This document shows positions 55,799 to 64,000 of a DNA stretch of 64,000 nt, piece after piece. The notes below the pieces were generated by a model. It was not told the origin of the DNA. It worked only from the letters and a program-made list of their open reading frames with translations, and made no database searches. How positions within the stretch are numbered: position 1 is the stretch's first letter; each line of letters opens with the position of its first letter. Source of the DNA: Hyaloperonospora brassicae. Its lineage: Eukaryota > Oomycota > Peronosporomycetes > Peronosporales > Peronosporaceae. Made by a program: the position numbers and the translations under genes. The stretch spans positions 24,372 to 88,371 of the forward strand of contig CANTFL010000049.1 in NCBI GenBank assembly GCA_947650285.1, read 5' to 3'.

Positions 55799-57919
55799 TT
55801 GGCGCAGTCGCCTCGCACAGATGTCGCGGTGAGTTTAGCGCACGAGGGCACTGAGGGAGGTTACATTACGTTTAGCTTTACTTGTCGAGTAAGAGAATGT
55901 TCACTTTACTAGGATTGTTTGTGGGCAGTTCGTTCGCTCGGTGCAGATTCAATGGCTCGAAAAGTCATCTTCATGATGACTTCGAGCAGGTTGCAACGGC
56001 TTCGTTTTTCAGTGTTGCATACTAAGGTGATGGAGGAACGACGAGGAGCTGTATCTCGTCTGACGACTTAGTTGTGCAACACGGTGTGCTGATCAACTAA
56101 GGCAAGTGTGTTCAAGATTGTTGGGAGTATGTGGTTCTCTAAAGCAATGATTGCCATTTTGTAGCTTTTGAGTAAAGTGTAGTGGGCCTTAACGATACAG
56201 GCGGATGATCGCAGAAGTTGGGGGAGAAGGAATACACACACATGAGCCGGTTGCTAGGTACTCTGTAAATAGACCATAAACACTAATTTACCGATTTCCA
56301 GGTGCTTGGTGAGTAGATTTTAAACAAAATTGACGTATCGTAAGTATTGACCAGAGCAGCAAGTTTCTCGCGGACCGTTGCTGCTGTTCATAGTGCTTGT
56401 CTTCCAACAAGCAGACGAGCAGAATAGAACTTAAACGCGTATTCTTTCGCATTCTTGTACTTGTCCGCATGCTGGTGCATCGCTTGTAGTAGGAAGAAAT
56501 CGCGCAGTATGGCAACCTTCTTGCCATCCGTGTTCAGCCCACAATGCATGGCAGACTTTACGATGGACTTTAACCACCCGACACGGATCTTCTGCATCAT
56601 GGGCATGGTGAGCAATACCGGTGTAAGTTCGAACAATCTTGGCTACAGTTGTTGCCGCTGCGAATATTTACTCGTGTGCGGTGGAAAACAATGGACCGTC
56701 GGTTCTTTCCAGCAACATGAGCTTTCGGAATGTGTACATGCCCGAAGTGCTGCCATTGAATTACATTATCAGTAGACTTTCTGGTGTCAACACTCGCCTT
56801 CTGAATGCTCTGCTCGTGCATTACACGATTACGATTAAAGTATCGATGGCAAGACAATAGAAGCGAGCGTAAAACAGCGCAAAAGAAAGCACGACTGCAG
56901 AGCTGGAGAACCTAATCAGCCTACTTCTCGTTGTCTCGCACGCAGTTGCGGATCAAACGCTACCTGCCGAAGGTAAGAGCGCAGATTCTATTGACTTAGG
57001 CGCCGCTGTGATGAATCAAAGCACCCAAAATCGCGAAAGCAGAAACGTGAAGAACGACTGTAGATAGATCGGCGTATCCGACTGCTTCTTTCATGCTTGA
57101 CCACGTAGCGACGATGGTACTAAGTAATCAGCAGCAAACGTAGCTCAGACAGTTACCATCTACCGGTAAATCGCAAGCGTTCCGCTAACGTTTTCGAAGA
57201 GTGCATAGAGAGCCGTTCTCCTCGATTTTGCTCATGCAGTAGGCAGCACAAACGCAACACAACTTGTCGGCCAAAAGGGGCCGGCTGGTATCAGCTATAG
57301 CATCGACCATGAGACTTAACATGAAGCCGGAATGCGCCTAACCTACAGCATAGGCGACAGCGTGTTGTTGGTGTGAAGCAGATTATACGACTATAATGGC
57401 TATAGGCTGAGGTTGATTAGTGTCGATGAACAGTTCAAGACAAAGCTTGCGTGAATTTCACAGCAATTACGCAACAATGCCTTGATTACCTCAACAATCG
57501 TGACAAGAGAACATGGTGGTGAGGGCACTTCAGCAGAAACTTTTTGAGCGCTTGTACTGTAAAGCGATCAAAATTAGACCCTCCTGCGCTACTGAATGAA
57601 GTTTTGCACTTTGTACGCCCAAGCGCACACTACGACATTTACTACTCTGCACCGAGCGGGATTATGATGTATCATTGTCAATAAAATAGACCGGCGCAAA
57701 GCAAACGAAAATTGGATCGCTAAATCTGACTGGAGCTTGCTCGAAGTTTTTGGAGTCGTGCACCTTATCTGCAGATGGCTTAACAGAACAGTAGTACATT
57801 GTTGGTTCATATCTTCGTGCACTAGCTTTTGTGCAATTGCATCGTTCGAAGATGCAATCACAAGAAAGGAACCATACGAACACACATGGGAGGAGGAACA
57901 GACAGTCTATTACACGGTT
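55799..57919. other. Intergenic region downstream of the PLD gene
   Basis: No recognised gene, except a small candidate ORF on the minus strand (56388-56606) listed separately. Moderate base composition; no repeats noticed. Confidence 0.4.
56388..56606 (-). CDS. Small conserved-looking ORF, 72 aa, unknown
   Basis: ATG 56606 (MPMMQKIRVGWLKSIVKSAM) to the stop at 56388. The peptide is basic and helix-prone with a balanced composition (AILRDFFLLQAMHQHADKY, AKEYAFKFYSAR), unlike a random frame. A TGTAG splice acceptor lies about 45 nt upstream of the ATG on the minus strand, so this could be a last exon of a longer gene. Family not recognised. Confidence 0.35.
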   Translation of the reverse strand: MPMMQKIRVGWLKSIVKSAMHCGLNTDGKKVAILRDFFLLQAMHQHADKYKNAKEYAFKFYSARLLVGRQAL

Positions 57920-59310
57920 TTAATGTGAACAAGACCTCTGTAATGTCCTAAGCCAGATTAGAAACGCCGGTGTCGAATTGCCCGGTAGTTGTACGTGACT
58001 CACCACATGATGTGATGCTCTAGAAGGCGCAGTGGTATCATCGAGTAACTCAATGCACTGCCAAAGCCGGATGCCTTGCACCATTGATTGTAGCGTTCGG
58101 CGCTCTCTTGCCGATAGCGCTCGTAATTGCCGAAGTCCGTTAGAGCAAAACTCTTGGACACTGCCCTGGAGTGAGAGTTGTTGCTGCTCGTGATCAGCCC
58201 AATTGCGCTGTATCCAAAGAGTCGAGATATAGACGGGAACAGAGGATCCACCATATGCGCTTCCACTGAGCAATATATTCCTCCACAGTATCTCTAAAGG
58301 CCCGCTGCAGCCGTTGTAACAGTGTCCTAGACAGAGGCGGCGGCTGTCGTGCTAAGCAGTTCCCCGCATACTGACTCATGTCATTCAGCCGCACATCGGA
58401 CCCATACCACGCGGACAAGACTGCCTGCCAGCATCTCTGGGCCACCATACAGGTCCAGAAAATGTGCTTTAGTGTCTCTTTGTGACCAGCACAGACGGTC
58501 AGCCGTCGGCAACTGTTGTCTAGTTCCCTGCCCGTGAAGAGTAAATTGAGCTGGTGAAGTACCAGACGGTAATAGACCCACACTTGATACTCCGTTATCG
58601 CATTTTTGTGGCCCCACAGCTGCTTCGGTGTTTGATGAAGAACTGATAAGAGCCAGTCCCCTCGGGCTGCACAGGTTTGTAACTTTTGGAGTATACCTTT
58701 TAATGCCTTGCCAAGCCCCGTCTTTGCCTTGCAATACGGCTGGCGCTTAAGGTATCGCAATACGTGCCAATTCGCCACATTCGGTGGGGCATCCCCCGGA
58801 AAGCTGTGGGTCGAAGGATGAGCTGCCAAGACCAGACCGAGAGACCTTTGCGAGCTCCGGAGGACGGCCACATCGTGGCCATACTCCGGAGGTATAGCGG
58901 AGTCGACGACTGTCCAATCAATTCCGTCGGCTTCCTGCTTAAGCATCATTCCAAGTGAGGACATACTTGGCGGCGTACGTGCCACCCCCTCGAATTGCTT
59001 TAGGTCCGTCCGGCACCCAGTTGTACGATAGCCGGAGTTTAAGGGGGGTCGAAGAGTCACAGTGGGTAGAACCTCGAATGACCGGCCTATAGCCAACGAA
59101 GGACTACCCATCACAATTGCCAAAGCCCATCGCCCAAGGTTGCGGTCCGTGTGGTGCTTGGCCGCCCCTCAGCCAACGGGACGTGACAAACGTATGTCGT
59201 TGGGCCGCTTCGCTCAAACGCAAGTTCTTCCAGTGAGCACGGCCGGATGCGGTCGTATTTCGTCCTCAACAATTGATGACCGGTACCATCGCAGAGCCAT
59301 GGGTTGTCTG
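57920..59310 (-). mobile_element. LINE 3' fragment, same family as the LINE at 19.7-28.5 kb
   Basis: Minus-strand coding: DNPWLCD...KYDRIRPCSLEEL near 59,200-59,300; a long open piece 59123-58194 with CAGHKETLKHIFWTCMVAQRCW (zinc-ribbon-like C...H...C...W) near 58,430-58,490; and 58273-57920 with LWIQRNWADHEQQ and GLRQLRALSARE. The first LINE has the same blocks in the same order. It is cut at 59,310 by an LTR. Better preserved than the first copy over this part. Confidence 0.82.
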
Positions 59311-59612
59311 TGTAACGGGGCACTGTTGACCACATACTAGTTGACCAGTACGGAGTATACTTTCACTGACGACAGTGGTCGACAGTGCCCTGCTAGGTGT
59401 TTTGAGAACACAGAGGAAGGAAAGGAGACTAGGTAGTCAGACTAGTCTCTTGGTAAAAGTAAAACTGTATTTATTTGATTAAGTCCTATAACTCCTTAAT
59501 CTCTGTTGTCCTGACTTAATTATACTAATATAACTATATGTATGATGACGTCTACTCACCACCCATTGCGCGCGTCTAGCAGCGATTGGTGGGTTGATAT
59601 CATCACGATATC
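59311..59612 (-). repeat. Truncated LTR (inverted) of the Gypsy-1 family
   Basis: Its outer end TGTAACGGGGCACTG at 59311 is the reverse complement of an LTR 3' end. Reading the minus strand it follows the solo LTR (49872-50316) through CAGTTTTACT, CTCCTTTCCTT, TCTGTGTT and AGCAGGGCACTG. The 5' part is missing: at 59,613 the Gypsy-2 LTR begins instead. Confidence 0.8.
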
Positions 59613-60005
59613 TGTAACGGGGCAGCCCGTTACATGGAATTTTCACTTTAAGGAAAGTGACAATAAAGAATATGAAGTTGAATATTCTTTAAACAATATC
59701 ACCAAAGTGGTGATATTGAAGGGTCGACCAAAGAGTCTGTTCATTGGTTGATATCTTGATGATATCAACCCACCAATCGCCGCAAGATGCGCGCAATGAG
59801 TGGTGACGAGACGTCACTATACACTCAGTTATATTAGCATAATTAAGTTAAGTCAAACAGAGAGACAGTAGTTAAAAGACTTAATTATATTAATACAACA
59901 GTTTTACTTTTACCTTATCATACGCTTCCTCGTTCGCCTCGTGTACATCTGTCGGGGCACCCGAAACCCTTGCGTTAAGTTCACGCAAGGGTGTGCCCCT
60001 TTACA
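59613..60005 (+). repeat. 5' LTR of Gypsy-2
   Basis: 393 bp, alignable with the Gypsy-1 LTR throughout. The hairpins GAATAT/ATATTC, AATATCACC/GGTGATATT and CCCTTGCGT/ACGCAAGGG are kept. One 5' arm base is changed (TTTTCAC for TTGTCAC). Confidence 0.92.
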
Positions 60006-60049
60006 CCTGGTAGCACTTCGTAGTCCTTCCAAGGACCACAGCATCCAAC

Positions 60050-61204
60050 ATGAACATGTTGGATGACGAAGAAACCTTTCACGCCACGCGTGAAGGGTTT
60101 ACCCATTTGAGCAACATCGAATGGGGTGCGGCAGAGCGAATGAGTTCTACCGTAGGCGAGTTCGCCATTAGCGCCATGTTGGAGTCTCTAGACAGAGACC
60201 AACAACATGCCGCTATAGCCAAGTCCATCCAAAGTGAACTTTTCGCCGAAAGGGAGAAAGTAGCCTTGCTTGACCAGCAAGGATCTCAACAGGCCGAGCA
60301 GTTGAGAGAACTCGGTGCTCAACAGACAGAGCTGTTGAGACAGCAGCAATTTCATGCTGCTGTGGGCGGGACGGCACATGCGCGTCGTCCTGGGGTCATG
60401 AAAGTTGACATCTCCAAGTACAGTGGAGTCCCGGAGGACTCCCTGTTACTATGGTTTGTCGAACTCGACAGAGCCTTAAGGGCTCGTCGCGTCGAAGATG
60501 AGCAAATGAAACTCACATTTGCGCAGGCCCACTTGGCAGAGCGTGCCAAAACTTGGTTCCTGGGACTCGAGAGTAGCGACCCAAATGTGTTTAGGTCGCT
60601 AGATGACTTCGAGTCCCGGTTCAGACAAACGTTTGAGCCGCCACGAGCTGAGTTCAGGGCTCGTTCTGAGCTCCTGAAACTCAAGCAGGGTAAGCGTGAT
60701 GTGCACGCTTACGCACAACATATACGACTCCTAGCGAATAGTATAACTGCTAACCCAGTTCATGAACATACGTTAATTACGGTGTTCATGCAAGGGCTCG
60801 CAGAAGGGCCCATCAGGGTCCACCTGTTCCGCCTTGAGCTGAATACGCTGGAAGATGCGATATCAGCCGCGGATCAGAAAGACTTTAGCATGAGACAGGC
60901 TCATGCTAGCTCAAACTCTTATCGTCCACCGAGACGACAAGAGATCGGAGGTCCAGAACCAATGGACCTCTGCTATGTTGAGAGCGAGAGACCTCGCTCT
61001 TCAAACAACAAGCGATTGCAGAGGTGCAATCGCTGTCAGAAGTTAGGGCACTACGCATACTAGTGTAGTGCTCCACGCCCAGTACCAAACAGTACTGAGC
61101 GAAATGGACGACCTTTTGCCAGAAAGGGCAATGGGCGTGGGTCCAGCGCAGTTGCGAAGCCGCAACAGCGAAACAGACCATCAAAAAATGATCGGGGTCA
61201 GTAG
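60050..61204 (+). pseudogene. Gypsy-2 gag with the same TAG in the zinc knuckle
   Basis: The 337-residue frame from ATG 60050 is nearly the same as Gypsy-1 gag, with most changes in the first 120 residues. TAG 61061-61063 interrupts the CCHC knuckle at the same codon as in Gypsy-1. The frame stays open after it until TAG 61202-61204. Confidence 0.9.
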
Positions 61205-61223
61205 GGGCGGAGCGCCCTACTGA
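61183..61223 (+). promoter_or_regulatory. Candidate -1 frameshift site of Gypsy-2
   Basis: A AAA AAT at 61183-61189 in gag phase, then arms TCAGTAGGG (61198-61206) and CCCTACTGA (61215-61223). Same spacing as in Gypsy-1. Confidence 0.6.
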
Positions 61224-61760
61224 TCCAGCAAACTTAAGAGAACTTGCAAATCTCTTGACGAAAGTTGATCTAGATACACAATCATTGTGTGTCTCTGCAC
61301 CTGGTGATGACGTTTCGCTCATCACCTTGAAGTTGGAAGCGACAAATAATTTGTCGATTCGTGCCCTAGTAGACTGTGGGGCGTCGAACAACTTTGTTCG
61401 AAGCCAGTCACTAGAGGGTCGTAGGCTCAAGTTCGTTGAGCGCGACATCCCCCTCACAAGGATGACGGTGCGCCTTGCAACAGGCGCATCGATTACCGTT
61501 GAGAAACGTGTAGTCGGAATCCACTACACGTTGGAGGGCGAACAGTACAATGACGCTTTCTATGTGCTGGATCTGGATGACAAATTCGATGTCATCCTGG
61601 AATAACCTTGGCTCAGAAGGTACGAACCAAGGGTGAGCTGGCAGCATCGATCCGTGAAGATGCCTGCCGCTTGTTCATCAGATGGCCATCTGATGAACAT
61701 TTTGGAGCGTCCACAAGCGTGTGGATCTTCTGCGAGTGAGTGCGATGGCCTCACTTGCGG
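61205..61760 (+). pseudogene. Gypsy-2 protease
   Basis: Without the extra base found in Gypsy-1, the -1 frame stays open through DCGASNNFV, ERDIPLTRMTVRLATGA and VLDLDDKFDVIL, then meets TAA 61603-61605 just before PWLRRYEPRVSW. The D-C-G active site is shared with Gypsy-1. Sequence after 61,760 is from another element. Confidence 0.85.
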
Positions 61761-61790
61761 CTCGACCGATCTCAAAGATATATCATCCTC

Positions 61791-62536
61791 TTAACTCATA
61801 CAACACAGCGGCGTACACTGCGAAATCCTCAACGAAACGGCGGTATAATTCAGGCTCCCGAGGAAAGCTTGCATAGCTCGCAGCGTGCTAGAAAATGGGA
61901 TGTTGACCAGCGTTTCCCAGTTTTTGGGCTGAGCCTCCAGACCATCCATCGACACTCGATGTCCCAAATATTTGACCTTTACGGCACCCCAAAACCTCTT
62001 CGTGAGACAGATAGACAGCTTCCACTTATCACATGCTTCTAGCAGTCGTTCCACTTTTGCGTACAAATATTCCCATGATGTGGCTAGTATGATAATATTG
62101 TCAATATAAGATCGGCGTCCTAGTATAGAAGGCCGTCAATCTGTCTCAGGTTCTCCATCTTTGAACACGTCTATCGGGCCATCTGACGCTTATCTCTGGA
62201 CGATCTTGAGATATCCATACAGCGCATTGTCCACCAGACGTTGGTAAATATGAGGTGAGTTCTTAAGCCCAAAGGGTATTTGGAGCTACTCGAAAGACCA
62301 AACGGCGTGACAAACGGTGAGATCAGTTTTGCTCGTTCGGTCATTTCCACGACCCAGAATCCGCTGCCCATGTCTAGCAAACAGTACCATAGAGCTTTAT
62401 CCAAATCCTCCAGAAGATCGCTGATCAACGGCATGGGATAAACCATCAGGCGCGTCAGCTGGTTTACTCTTCGATAATCAATACAGAGACGAATATCCAC
62501 TCCATTCTTCTTGATGATCACCAGTATCGGAGACAC
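61791..62536 (-). pseudogene. Gypsy-3 reverse transcriptase (frameshifted)
   Basis: 62536-62171 has SPILVIIKKNGVDIRLCIDYRRVN through the LLDMGSGFW block, with the first catalytic Asp present. The segment between 62,171 and 62,066, where the active-site box is expected, is degraded. 62066-61791 has the palm-thumb part (KVKYLGHRVS, FLGSLNY). Confidence 0.8.
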
Positions 62537-63676
62537 CCAAGGTGACGTGGATGGCTGAGCGATCTTGGCCGCTAACAGTCCACTGATGATATCTGACAGC
62601 TTCTCCCGATATTTCGGTGCGACCGGGCGGACTCTTCGCGCAATTTGTGCGGCTCCACCGACATCGATATCAAAAAATTCGCTCCTCGTGCCGCTGGTAG
62701 AGAATTATCTTTACCCATGAGAAGGTGACGGCTCTTCCAGATCAGCGATCTGAGCCGCTGTTGATCTGTGGTAAGAGAAACATTGGGATCGCCGATCTGA
62801 ATGTCGTCAATTGTAACTTCTTCCATAGCGGTAGACATCTCCGGTAACACCGCCAGGTATTGCTCGATGTCTTCGGTAAACAAATCTCCACAGTCGTGAT
62901 AGTCGACTGGTGATTCTGCGGTGTCGGCTTCGTCGATCTTGGACGACTCTTTCTCTTCAGGTTCTTGTGCTCCCTCGGGTCGATCCGATCCTGATCTGTT
63001 GTCTGCATGATTAACGTCCAACGAAAGCAGTTTGTTGTCTTGCTCTCCTTGTTCGGTCCCGCGATCCCTTCTCATCGCGATCTCGATTTTGATCCCAGGA
63101 TCGTTATCCCTAGACGATAGATTTGTTTCATCGGGTCGATTCGATCTGTATCCGTTGACCGTTCCTTCCTTTGCAGCCACAGTATCCGCCTTTTGCAATT
63201 CGTCGTAGACGACTTGCTGCGTTACAATGGAGACTGTTGGAGGTGGATCCTTTAACACATTGGACGGACGTTTCATGATGCATCTGGGCGTGGCGTACGT
63301 AGGGCGATCTACCAATGGTCCGATCTGTTCTTTTAGGAGTCCATTCACTCGATCCGTCGTAGCCTCATATGCCAGCGTCTGCCACTCTTTGTACTCTCCC
63401 GATCCTACCGTCACGAAGCCTTGAGTCCTCGGTATCATGTATCCTTCAACCCACACGCCCAGTACCGTATGAGTGGGTAGTATAATCTCGTGATCGCCAA
63501 TATTGGTCATCTGCATATACTTCCTCCTACCAGACCCCGAGATCACCGTGGGTACTCAGTCAGGTCCTTTGGCGACCTACAATATATCTTGGCCCCACCG
63601 ATCCCAATCTTCACTTCTCTTGAATCACCGACCGGATCACTACGTGTTGGTCTTCCGCCGTTACGTGATGTATCTT

Positions 63677-64000
63677 CTATCCGTACGCGGGGCGACGTCT
63701 TGTGAGATGAATACGGATTTTTTCTGGTAGGTATAGCGCACCATCAGCTAGATCGAGCCGCACTCCGATAGGTATCATAACTTCCATTCCCAGAATCGCT
63801 TCGTGTCCCGCTTGATCGCCTACCCACACATTGAAGTAATATACCAGCGATCCCGCTACGGTAACCTTGATCTTGGTATGTCTCATCGTCATATACGGAG
63901 TTTCTCCGATCCCGATAAGAACTATCCCGTAAAAACTACGCGCTAACTTCGTATTGTACCGGTAACCCTCAATACGCCCCCTCAATGCGAACGCGCACAT
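63677..64000 (-). pseudogene. Gypsy-3 protease region, C-terminal part
   Basis: An open frame from the window edge to 63677. The aspartic protease tail is recognised by VGDQAGHEAILGMEVMIP followed by RLDLADGALYLPEKIRIHLTRR, a pattern of many oomycete Gypsy polyproteins. The catalytic Asp lies outside the window. Confidence 0.7.

Larger units (their letters stand above)
59613..61760 (+). mobile_element. Truncated second copy of the chromodomain Gypsy (Gypsy-2)
   Basis: A 5' LTR (59613-60005, 393 bp, TGTAACGGGG to ACA), gag and protease closely match Gypsy-1 (32,775-34,920). The match ends abruptly at 61,760 (CACTTGCGG shared, then unrelated). RT, integrase, antisense ORF and 3' LTR are absent. 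It inserted beside or into the inverted LTR at 59,311-59,612. Confidence 0.92.
61761..64000 (-). mobile_element. Part of a different Gypsy element (Gypsy-3), running off the window
   Basis: Minus-strand order is protease end (64000-63677: YYFNVWVGDQAGHEAILGME, RLDLADGALYLPEKIRI), a charged linker (63546-62572), then RT (62536-61791: LCIDYRRVNQLT, YPMPLISDLLEDL, LLDMGSGFW, FVTPFGL, VKYLGHRVSMDGLEA, FLGSLNY). Different frames imply indels. It ends abruptly at 61,761 against Gypsy-2. Its protein sequences differ from Gypsy-1, and it lacks the hairpin tiling. Confidence 0.87.

Overview
The window looks like nuclear DNA of an oomycete (Phytophthora or downy-mildew type). It has compact genes with short GT-AG introns, a secreted phospholipase-D-like protein typical of that group, and long AT-rich stretches full of Gypsy, Copia and LINE elements. 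This assignment is inferred from gene content; no ribosomal marker is present.

Layout. 1-6,700 is gene-dense: the last exon of pyrroline-5-carboxylate reductase, a spliced SR-type splicing factor, a mitochondrial MoaA/CNX2 molybdopterin enzyme (minus) and a Rad4/XPC repair protein (minus). 6,701-9,464 holds no recognised gene. 9,465-14,855 is a complete minus-strand Copia element with 97% identical LTRs and a TAGCT target duplication. 14,861-19,680 is AT-rich and empty. 19,690-28,500 is a decayed LINE (plus strand) whose first ORF carries an OTU-like protease signature. 28,500-31,365 is empty apart from a near-perfect 47-nt hairpin. 31,366-44,169 is a second, decayed minus-strand Copia element. 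It is interrupted by a young chromodomain Gypsy (32,775-40,726, plus strand, GAGTG target duplication) and, inside its RNase H, by a segment carrying a tRNA-Phe-like gene. 44,170-54,076 is AT-rich with a solo LTR and LTR debris. 54,077-55,798 is the secreted PLD-like gene. 57,920-64,000 is a pile of broken elements: a LINE 3' end, an inverted LTR piece, a truncated second copy of the same Gypsy, and a different Gypsy in opposite orientation running off the edge.

The most striking signal is in the chromodomain Gypsy family. Its LTRs and coding DNA are tiled almost end to end with short perfect inverted repeats (stems of 5-12 bp, loops of 0-10 nt), including conserved integrase and reverse-transcriptase coding sequence. 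The other elements and the host genes do not show this by eye. The same element carries a long antisense ORF (about 530 codons with one TAG) between and opposite the end of pol, a candidate -1 frameshift signal between gag and protease, and an in-frame TAG inside the gag zinc knuckle that is shared by both copies.
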